Below, one piece after another: positions 7,296 to 13,032 of a stretch of DNA of 13,032 nt (positions within the stretch are counted from its first letter, which is position 1; each line of letters opens with the position of its first letter). The position numbers and the translations under genes were made by a program. The notes below the pieces were generated by a model. It saw only the letters and a list, made by a program, of their open reading frames with translations, made no database searches and had not been told where the DNA came from. The DNA comes from Lachnospiraceae bacterium (GTDB taxonomy: Bacteria > Bacillota > Clostridia > Lachnospirales > Lachnospiraceae). The stretch covers positions 1 to 13,032 of the forward strand of contig CAAGJU010000323.1 in assembly GCA_900770225.1 (NCBI GenBank), read 5' to 3'.

Positions 7296-7365
7296 TTGAA
7301 TGGCATTACTTTTGTTTTACAATGTCCCTGTTTTTAAGAACGTCTTTCACATTTACATAAGGAGG
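7296..7365 (+). promoter_or_regulatory. Sigma-70-type promoter and strong RBS of the importer operon
   Basis: TTGAAT (7296-7301) and TACAAT (7318-7323) are 16 nt apart, one mismatch from consensus at the -10. The leader of about 40 nt is too short for a known riboswitch and ends with AAGGAGG (7359-7365), 5 nt before the ATG at 7371. This gives the binding protein its own strong expression in addition to any read-through from upstream. Confidence 0.65.
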
Positions 7366-7370
7366 AAAAT

Positions 7371-8492
7371 ATGAAGAAGTTCGCTTTGGCTCTGAGCGCA
7401 GCAATGGCCATGTCTCTCGCAGCCTGTGGAAGCAGCAGCAGTTCTACAACGACAACTGCTGGTGCCGCGGCAACTGACGCAGCATCTGGATCTGCGGCGT
7501 CTGGAAAAGTCACGAAGATCGCACTGGTTCTTCCGTACATCGGTGATCAGTCTTACTTCGATACTACTTACAACGGACTTTCTCTTCTGAAAGATAAGTA
7601 CGGCAGTGCTGTTGAGACCAACCTGATCGAGATGGGCACGGATGCCGGCGGCTGGGATACTGCATACCGTCAGGCTGCAGATGCTGGCTATGACATTATC
7701 ATTTCCGGCAACTTTGAGTACGAGTCCTATATGCTTGAGGTTGCGAAGGATTATCCGGACATCAAATTCCTGAACTTCGACTACTCGGATGCTGCAGCGA
7801 ACTCTATGGATAATGTTTATGCAATTACCTATGCGGCAAATGAAGCGGGCTATGAGGCTGGCGTCGTAGCAGCTACTGTTTCCACATCTGGCATTATCGG
7901 CTGCATCGGCGGCATGGAGACGGATGGTATCAAGCAGTTCCTTGCAGGCTATATGCAGGGTGCTTATGATGTGAATCCGGATATCAAGGTTATCAGCAGC
8001 TTTGTCGGTGATTTCCAGGATACTGCGAAGGCAAAGGAAATTGCCAGCAACATGCATACACAGGGTGCGGATGTCATTTATCACGCTGCCGGCGGCGCAG
8101 GCAACGGTCTGTTTGAGGCTGCTGCAGAAGGAAATTTCTGGGCGATCGGCGTTGACTCTGATCAGTACATGGCATTCAAGGACAACCAGCCGGATCTGGC
8201 AGCTCACATTCTGACTTCCTCTGAGAAGAAGTGCGATGAGGGTATCCTTTCTGCTGTCACTGAAATGATCGATGGCACTGCTCCGTATGGAACGCAGAAG
8301 ACCCTTGGCATCAAGGATGGCGGTATTGGACTGGCTGAGAACGAGAACTACCTGGCTAATACGACGGATGAGCAGCGTGCTGCTATTCAGGCTCAGATCG
8401 ACAAGGTTGTAAATGGTGAAGTTACTGTTAACGATCAGCTGGTTGACAATACTTCCTATGATACCTGGCTGGAAAAAGTAAGCCTGAACTAA
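7371..8492 (+). CDS. BMP-family nucleoside-binding lipoprotein of an ABC importer
   Basis: This surface-anchored binding protein captures a nucleoside and delivers it to the permease pair encoded downstream. The 373-residue precursor has a short K-K n-region, a hydrophobic stretch and a lipobox S-L-A-A-C with lipidated C19. A Ser/Thr/Ala-rich linker (about 20-47) leads to the periplasmic-binding fold starting at V-T-K-I-A-L-V. Family-type segments include I-G-G-M-E-x-D-G-I-K-Q-F-x-A-G-Y (near the domain hinge) and G-A-D-V-I-Y-H-A-A-G-G-A-G-N-G (ligand-site region). Relatives include PnrA/TmpC of Treponema pallidum, BmpA of Lactococcus and YufN/NupN of Bacillus, which bind purine or general nucleosides. 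The gene is first in the importer operon and is separated from the ATPase by a terminator hairpin, as expected for a protein needed in excess. Confidence 0.93.
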   Translation: MKKFALALSAAMAMSLAACGSSSSSTTTTAGAAATDAASGSAASGKVTKIALVLPYIGDQSYFDTTYNGLSLLKDKYGSAVETNLIEMGTDAGGWDTAYRQAADAGYDIIISGNFEYESYMLEVAKDYPDIKFLNFDYSDAAANSMDNVYAITYAANEAGYEAGVVAATVSTSGIIGCIGGMETDGIKQFLAGYMQGAYDVNPDIKVISSFVGDFQDTAKAKEIASNMHTQGADVIYHAAGGAGNGLFEAAAEGNFWAIGVDSDQYMAFKDNQPDLAAHILTSSEKKCDEGILSAVTEMIDGTAPYGTQKTLGIKDGGIGLAENENYLANTTDEQRAAIQAQIDKVVNGEVTVNDQLVDNTSYDTWLEKVSLN

Positions 8493-8515
8493 TAGAATTT
8501 CTTTAAGGTTCTTTG

Positions 8516-8551
8516 AGATGCTCCGAAATTTATCCTCCGGAGCATCTTTTT
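8516..8551 (+). terminator. Internal (partial) terminator between binding protein and ATPase genes
   Basis: A perfect 10-bp stem pairs AGATGCTCCG (8516-8525) with CGGAGCATCT (8538-8547), with a 12-nt loop and a run of five T's (8547-8551). It ends about 20 nt before the next ATG. No separate promoter is evident after it, so partial read-through probably sets more binding protein than ATPase and permease. Confidence 0.82.
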
Positions 8552-8572
8552 CAATAAAGAAAGGAACAGGCA

Positions 8573-10138
8573 ATGAGCGAAACAGAGATCCTTAAACTGG
8601 AGAATATCTCCAAAATCTATCCGAACGGGACGGTTGCCAACCGCAACATCAACATTTCCTTCAATAAGGGAGAGATTCATTCCATTGTTGGTGAAAACGG
8701 AGCTGGCAAAAGTACGCTCATGAAGATCATTTTTGCGATTGAAAAGCAGTCGGAAGGAAAGATCTTTTACAAGGGAAAGGAAGTTCACTTCCAGTCTTCG
8801 ATGGAGGCAATTGCCAATGGTATCGGCATGGTGCATCAGCATTTCATGTTGATACCGAGCTTTACAGTTGCCCAGAATGTCGTTCTCGGAGCGGAACCGG
8901 AGAAAACCAAGGGCTTCATCGACATGCAGAAGGCCAATGAAGAGACAGAGGCTCTTGCGCATGAATATCATTTCGATGAAATCAAGGTAACTGACCTGGT
9001 CGCTGATCTGACGGTCAGTGCGCGTCAGAAAGTAGAAATCATGAAGACGCTCTACCGCAAGGCAGATGTCATCATTCTTGATGAGCCCACTGCTGTTCTG
9101 ACGCCGCAGGAAACGGTTCAATTGTTTGATCAGCTGCGGAATTTCCGTGAACATGGGCATACCATCATCTTCATTTCGCATAAGCTGAATGAAGTCAAGG
9201 AAATCTCGGATCGCATTACGGTCATCCGCAATGGTGAAACCAAGGGAACGTTTGTCAATGATGACAGCATTACGATTGATAAGCTGACGCAGCTGATCAT
9301 TGGCCGCAAGCTGGAAAGCTCCTATGACCATCTGCGCAAGGATGCGGGAACGCATGAGCGGATCCTCGATGTGCAGCATGTGTCGTGCCTGGAAAATGGT
9401 GTGACGAAGGTCAACGATATCAGCTTCTGCGTGCATGCCGGAGAGATTCTTGGCATCGCCGGTGTCGAAGGCAATGGTCAGGAAGAGCTGATCGATGCGA
9501 TTACGGGCATGGGCGTCAAGGAAGAGGGGAAGATTGATCTGTGCGGAAAGCCGATTGACAACATGAGCATTCATGAGCGGCGTCTGACGGGTCTTTCCTA
9601 TATTCCGGAAGATCGTATGTCGGATGGTGTTGCGGCAAACGCAAGCATTCAGGATAACCTGATCTCGACGTATTATGAGCGTCCGGAATATTCCGGTAAG
9701 GTATTCCTGCATGAGAATGCGATCCGGGCAACGGCGCAGCAGCTCATGAAGCAGTTTGCGATCAAGGCGAAAAACGAGAAGGAAAAGGTCAGTTCGATGT
9801 CTGGCGGCAATATCCAGAAGGTCGTCGTTGCAAGAGAATGGAAGACCGCTCCCCGTTGCATGATTGCGGAACAGCCGACCCGCGGCATTGATATTGGTTC
9901 GGCGGATTACATTCATCATCAGCTGATTGATATGCGCAATCAGGGTGCGGCCGTTCTTCTGATCAGTGCGGATCTCAATGAGGTTATGTCGGTCAGTGAT
10001 TCTCTGATTGTTCTGTTTGAGGGGCAGATCGTTGCCTATTTCCCTGATCTGCATGGCATCAGTGAGAATGAACTTGGACTTTATATGCTCGGCACCAGAA
10101 AGCAGAGCGATGAAGAAATACGGAGGGCTGCAGAATGA
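8573..10138 (+). CDS. Nucleoside ABC importer, double-domain ATP-binding protein
   Basis: Cytoplasmic ATPase (521 residues) with two fused nucleotide-binding domains, the layout of YufO/NupO and of RbsA/MglA-like sugar importers. Domain 1 has Walker A G-E-N-G-A-G-K-S-T (40-48), a Q-loop H-Q-H-F, and Walker B ending I-I-L-D-E-P (D170, E171). Its signature is unusual, L-T-V-S-A-R-Q rather than LSVGxxQ. Domain 2 has the degenerate Walker A normal for this family (G-V-E-G-N-G-Q-E, 297-304), a good signature M-S-G-G-N (409-413) and Walker B with E-Q-P-T. An AAGGA at 8561-8565, 7 nt upstream, supports the start. Its stop overlaps the start of the first permease (ATGA at 10135), so the two are coupled. 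Confidence 0.94.
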   Translation: MSETEILKLENISKIYPNGTVANRNINISFNKGEIHSIVGENGAGKSTLMKIIFAIEKQSEGKIFYKGKEVHFQSSMEAIANGIGMVHQHFMLIPSFTVAQNVVLGAEPEKTKGFIDMQKANEETEALAHEYHFDEIKVTDLVADLTVSARQKVEIMKTLYRKADVIILDEPTAVLTPQETVQLFDQLRNFREHGHTIIFISHKLNEVKEISDRITVIRNGETKGTFVNDDSITIDKLTQLIIGRKLESSYDHLRKDAGTHERILDVQHVSCLENGVTKVNDISFCVHAGEILGIAGVEGNGQEELIDAITGMGVKEEGKIDLCGKPIDNMSIHERRLTGLSYIPEDRMSDGVAANASIQDNLISTYYERPEYSGKVFLHENAIRATAQQLMKQFAIKAKNEKEKVSSMSGGNIQKVVVAREWKTAPRCMIAEQPTRGIDIGSADYIHHQLIDMRNQGAAVLLISADLNEVMSVSDSLIVLFEGQIVAYFPDLHGISENELGLYMLGTRKQSDEEIRRAAE

Positions 10139-11241
10139 CAGAAATCAGGAAAAAGAAAAGCTGGCATCTGACGGATGACAAGCCTTTTGAGGGGCTGCGC
10201 ATTCTGGCTTCGATTGCGGTTGCTCTGATTGTGACGTTTATTGTTCTGTGTTTCGTATCCAAGCAGCCGCTTCATGATTTTGTTCAGCTGTTGATTCTGC
10301 CGTTAACGAAGCCGAATTATTTTGGCTATGTGCTGGTCAAGGTTGTTCCGTTGACGTTTGCCGGTCTGGCGACGCTGCTGTACTTTCGCATGGGTCTCTT
10401 CAACCTTGGTACGGAAGGTGTCTTCTACTTTGCCGGTGTCGTAGCGACTTACTTTGCGACAGGGGCTGCGTTCTCAACCGGGAATCAGGTCATTGATTCG
10501 CTGGTTCCGATTGTGATGGCAGGAATTGCGGGCGGTGTGCTTTCGCTGCTGCCGGGATATCTGAATGCGAAGTTCGGAACCGATGAAATGGTCATTTCGC
10601 TGATGCTGAACAATATTCTCTACGGTGTCGGCTTTTGGATCGTTAAGACGTTTCTTGCGATCTCAGGTACAACCGGTACAAGTTCTGCACCGTTTACCGA
10701 TACGGCGCGGCTGCAGACCATCATCCCCAAGACGCAGGTGCACAGTGGACTTCTGATCGCTCTTGCGGCGGTGGTGTTTGTCTGGATTCTGCTGTATAAG
10801 ACGAAGCTTGGTTATTCGATCCGTATCTCGGGTGTCAATCCGAAGTTTGCGATGTATTCGGGCATGGGTGCGTTTGGCACGTTCATGCTGGTACACTTCA
10901 TTGCCGGTGCCATTGGCGGTGTTGGCTCGGCGGTAGAGCTGCTTGGCATGTACAAGGCATTTACATGGAGTACGCTTCCGGGTCTTGGTTTCTCCGGCGC
11001 AATGATTACGATGCTTGGCAAGAATGATCCGATCGGTGTTCTGGTCGCTTCGTTCGGCATCAGCTATCTGCGTGCAAGTGCGCAGCTTCTTGCCAACAGT
11101 ACGCCGTACATCGACATCAAGATGATTTCGATTGTTGAAGTAATTCTGACGCTGCTGATCTCGAGCCAGTTCTTCCTGCAGAGATGGCGGTCCAGACAGC
11201 TGCTGAAACAGGAAAAGGAGGATGAGAAACATGCAGGCTAA
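10135..11241 (+). CDS. Nucleoside ABC importer permease 1 (BPD_transp_2 family)
   Basis: Integral membrane subunit of 368 residues, comparable to YufP/NupP and BmpB-type permeases. A charged cytoplasmic N-terminus (about 1-20, with K-K-K) precedes the first hydrophobic segment (about 23-43). Several more follow, probably eight or more in all. The family loop G-L-F-N-L-G-T-E-G after the Y-F-R-M segment and D-E-M-V-I-S-L-M-L-N-N-I are recognisable. The C-terminus is charged (K-Q-E-K-E-D-E-K). GGAGGG lies about 8 nt upstream of the ATG within the ATPase gene. It forms the membrane pore together with permease 2, driven by the upstream ATPase. The last 11 nt overlap permease 2. Confidence 0.93.
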   Translation: MTEIRKKKSWHLTDDKPFEGLRILASIAVALIVTFIVLCFVSKQPLHDFVQLLILPLTKPNYFGYVLVKVVPLTFAGLATLLYFRMGLFNLGTEGVFYFAGVVATYFATGAAFSTGNQVIDSLVPIVMAGIAGGVLSLLPGYLNAKFGTDEMVISLMLNNILYGVGFWIVKTFLAISGTTGTSSAPFTDTARLQTIIPKTQVHSGLLIALAAVVFVWILLYKTKLGYSIRISGVNPKFAMYSGMGAFGTFMLVHFIAGAIGGVGSAVELLGMYKAFTWSTLPGLGFSGAMITMLGKNDPIGVLVASFGISYLRASAQLLANSTPYIDIKMISIVEVILTLLISSQFFLQRWRSRQLLKQEKEDEKHAG

Positions 11242-12169
11242 CATCTGGTCTCAGTTATTCAGTGCAAGTTTTCTCTTCATTATCATCCGTGTAGGTACGC
11301 CGCTGATGTATGCGTCCCTCTCTTCCTATGTGGCTTCGCTGGCGGGCATCCCGAACATTGCAATTGAAGGTATTATGAACTTCGGTGCGCTGTTTGGTGT
11401 CTACTTCTCGGCAATTACTGGCAGTGCCTGGCTGGGTCTTCTGGGTGCGATTGCGATCGGCGTTGGCTGCGGTCTTCTGATGGGGTTCTTTACGCTGAAG
11501 ATGAAGGCGGATCCGATCATGATTGGTATCGCTCTGAACCTGTTCTCGGCGGACTTCGCGATCTTCCTGCTGCTGTTATGGACGGGATCGAAGGGAACGA
11601 CGGCGTCGCTTCCTTCGCGGACACTTCCGGCAGTGAATATCCCGGGCATTGAGAAGATTCCGTTCCTTGGTGAAGTTGTCAGCGGCCATTATTTCCTGAC
11701 ATATGTCTGTGTGGCTCTGATGATTCTGCTTTATATCCTTGTGTACAAGACATCGTTTGGTCTTCGTATGCAGGCATGCGGACTTGATGCGAATGCGGCA
11801 GAATCGGTTGGTATCAAGGTTCCGAAGGTTCGTATGATTGCGGTCATCATTTCAGGAATTCTGGCAGCTCTTGGCGGCGCGTATCTTTCCATGGGATACC
11901 TTTCGATCTACTCGAGCAATATGACTGCTTCCCGTGGATGGATTGGTGTTGCGGCTGCTGCCGTTGGCGGACGCGATCTTTCGAAGGTGATGTGGGTTAC
12001 GCTGCTGTTCTCCGTTGCCAGTGGTCTTGTCAACCTCCTTCTGCTGGAGAATCTGCCGTCGGAACTCATTAATACGGTGCCGTATCTGAGTGTTCTGATC
12101 AGTCTAATCATCATGAGTGTTCGCTCGACTGCCAGGCTTCGTGCTTCCCGGGAAAAGAAGGCAGCCTGA
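11231..12169 (+). CDS. Nucleoside ABC importer permease 2 (BPD_transp_2 family)
   Basis: Second membrane subunit, 312 residues, similar to YufQ/NupQ. It has repeated hydrophobic segments and the family loop N-I-A-I-E-G-I-M-N-F-G-A, then P-x-M-I-G-I-A-L-N and A-A-A-A-V-G-G-R-D near the C-terminal side. The ATG at 11231 is chosen over one at 11222: AAGGAGG (11215-11221) is 9 nt before 11231 but directly abuts 11222, leaving no room for initiation there. The coding region ends in a Lys-rich tail and is followed at once by a terminator, so it is the last gene of the importer operon. Two different permeases rather than a homodimer match the nucleoside branch of these importers. Confidence 0.92.
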   Translation: MQANIWSQLFSASFLFIIIRVGTPLMYASLSSYVASLAGIPNIAIEGIMNFGALFGVYFSAITGSAWLGLLGAIAIGVGCGLLMGFFTLKMKADPIMIGIALNLFSADFAIFLLLLWTGSKGTTASLPSRTLPAVNIPGIEKIPFLGEVVSGHYFLTYVCVALMILLYILVYKTSFGLRMQACGLDANAAESVGIKVPKVRMIAVIISGILAALGGAYLSMGYLSIYSSNMTASRGWIGVAAAAVGGRDLSKVMWVTLLFSVASGLVNLLLLENLPSELINTVPYLSVLISLIIMSVRSTARLRASREKKAA

Positions 12170-12197
12170 GTCAACCATTGCCTGTTACATGCATACA

Positions 12198-12233
12198 AAA
12201 ATGGCCGCAGCAGATAACCGCTGCGGTCTTTTT
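12198..12233. terminator. Bidirectional rho-independent terminator after the importer operon
   Basis: A 9-bp stem pairs GGCCGCAGC (12203-12211) with GCTGCGGTC (12220-12228), including one G-U pair. It has an 8-nt loop and is followed by TTTTT (12229-12233). The A-run at 12197-12201 gives a U-tract on the other strand. The right arm ends against the histidine kinase stop (12233-12235), so both convergent operons end here. The remainder of 12170-12232 holds nothing else that I can see. Confidence 0.85.
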
Positions 12234-13032
12234 CATGCTTCGGGCAGGGTGATGCGGAAGACCGTCTTCCATTTTCCATCCTGGGGCACTAATTCAATGG
12301 TTCCCTGGTGCATTTCGACGATGGTTTTGGCAATGGAGAGGCCAAGACCGCTGCCATGGGTGCCTCGTGAGGCGTCGCCGGTATAGAAGGGGTCAAAGAT
12401 GTGCTTCGCCATTTCGCCCGGGATGCCGATGCCGCTGTCGGCGAGGGTAAGAATCGCCTGGTGGTTTTCAGCATTCTCCTCGAGATGAACCAGGATCTTT
12501 GTGCCGCGCGGGTTATAGCGCAGTGCATTGGAGAGAATGTTATCAAGGACACGGTTGAAGTTCAACCGGTCAAGATTGACATAGACAGCTTCTTCCGGAA
12601 GGTCAGCCTCCAGTTCGAAGCCGCTGATATTCATTTCTTCGTACTTTGCGGCAAAGTATTCGCGGGTAATTTCGGTGAGATTTTCCTTTCTGAGATCCAT
12701 ATGAAAGTCGGGATGCGAAAGCTTGCTGTAGGTGTGGAAGGTATTGATCAGATCAACCAGGTTATTGGACTTGAGATAGATGGTATGGAGATACTGCGGA
12801 ATCTGATCCTGCGGCACGACGCCGTCATTGATGGCTTTGGCATAGCCCTGGATGACGGTGATCGGTGTTTTCAGATCGTGGGAAATATCGGTGATCAGCT
12901 TGGTCTGCTGTTCTTCGGCTTTGTTACGCTGATCTTCCGCTTCTTCCAGGCGCTTGGACATGGTGTTGAAGCTTTCGGCGACCGTTTCCAGTTCGGCCGG
13001 GCCATCGTAGCTGATCGTTGTGCCAAGGCTTC
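12233..13032 (-). CDS. Sensor histidine kinase, partial (N-terminus beyond the window)
   Basis: C-terminal 266 residues of a two-component membrane sensor; the frame stays open to the window edge. An internal ATG at 12961 is not the start, because the residues before it (D-G-P-A-E-L-E-T-V-A-E-S-F-N-T) are the second half of a HAMP domain. Then come a short coiled coil and the HisKA H-box I-S-H-D-L-K-T-P with the phospho-accepting His at 12878-12880. The ATPase domain has an N-box L-S-N-A-L-R-Y-N, G1 D-S-G-I-G-I-P, F-box F-D-P-F-Y and G2 G-S-G-L-G-L-S. All catalytic parts look intact. The sensor domain and the expected response regulator gene lie off the right edge. It is convergent with the importer, so a regulatory link is not shown. 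Confidence 0.93.
   Translation of the reverse strand, partial: SLGTTISYDGPAELETVAESFNTMSKRLEEAEDQRNKAEEQQTKLITDISHDLKTPITVIQGYAKAINDGVVPQDQIPQYLHTIYLKSNNLVDLINTFHTYSKLSHPDFHMDLRKENLTEITREYFAAKYEEMNISGFELEADLPEEAVYVNLDRLNFNRVLDNILSNALRYNPRGTKILVHLEENAENHQAILTLADSGIGIPGEMAKHIFDPFYTGDASRGTHGSGLGLSIAKTIVEMHQGTIELVPQDGKWKTVFRITLPEA

Noticed and set aside
7324..7358. Purine riboswitch ahead of the nucleoside importer
   Set aside because: Only about 40 nt lie between the predicted transcription start and the ATG, too short for the aptamer, and no conserved purine-riboswitch loops are present.
7353..8573. 406-residue open frame on the minus strand, opposite the binding-protein gene
   Set aside because: Same codon-bias effect. 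The + strand frame has a lipobox, BMP motifs, promoter and RBS.
8489..10054. 521-residue open frame on the minus strand, opposite the ATPase gene
   Set aside because: It lies almost wholly antisense to a gene with clear ABC motifs, starts without a ribosome binding site and shows no domain. It results from rare use of TTA, CTA and TCA codons on the coding strand.
11222..11230. Upstream ATG at 11222 as the start of permease 2
   Set aside because: The AAGGAGG site ends at 11221, leaving zero spacing; the ATG at 11231 has 9-nt spacing.

Overview
The window reads as an accessory carbohydrate and nucleoside scavenging locus of an anaerobic Gram-positive bacterium. A member of the Bacillota fits best, possibly Erysipelotrichia. 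This rests on the strong AGGAGG-type ribosome binding sites, the lipoprotein-anchored BMP-type nucleoside ABC importer, and an oxygen-sensitive glycyl radical enzyme. The genus-level guess is weak and comes from general sequence style only.

Layout. Bases 1-105 hold no complete gene: there is only the possible 3' tail of another gene, perhaps a recombinase remnant. Bases 106-975 hold a PfkB/ribokinase-like gene (+) that has lost its 5' end and has Asn in place of the catalytic Asp, so it is called a pseudogene. A perfect 14-bp bidirectional terminator (976-1022) separates it from two overlapping minus-strand genes: yjjI (1847-3376), an orphan glycyl radical enzyme, and yjjW (1021-1869), its radical-SAM activase. 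A 119-bp divergent intergenic region (3377-3495) carries two facing, nearly identical extended -10 promoters. To its right, on the + strand, come a 660-residue ADP-ribosylglycohydrolase-family protein (3496-5478), a nucleoside hydrolase (5453-6388) and an alpha/beta hydrolase (6385-7251), all overlapping. A fresh promoter then drives a BMP-family nucleoside-binding lipoprotein (7371-8492). An internal terminator follows, then the double-domain ATPase (8573-10138) and two permeases (10135-11241, 11231-12169) of the same importer. A second bidirectional terminator ends this operon and that of a convergent sensor histidine kinase (12233 to beyond the right edge).

How the genes may work together (inference). 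The importer brings in a nucleoside or related riboside. The alpha/beta hydrolase may remove an ester decoration. The nucleoside hydrolase and the ADP-ribosylglycohydrolase-family enzyme cut N- or O-ribosyl bonds. The freed sugar was presumably once phosphorylated by the now broken ribokinase-like protein. The YjjI/YjjW radical enzyme pair sits divergently next to this set. In E. coli the same pair lies beside the deoCABD deoxyribonucleoside operon, which suggests that this enzyme of unknown substrate works on a pentose or nucleoside-derived metabolite.
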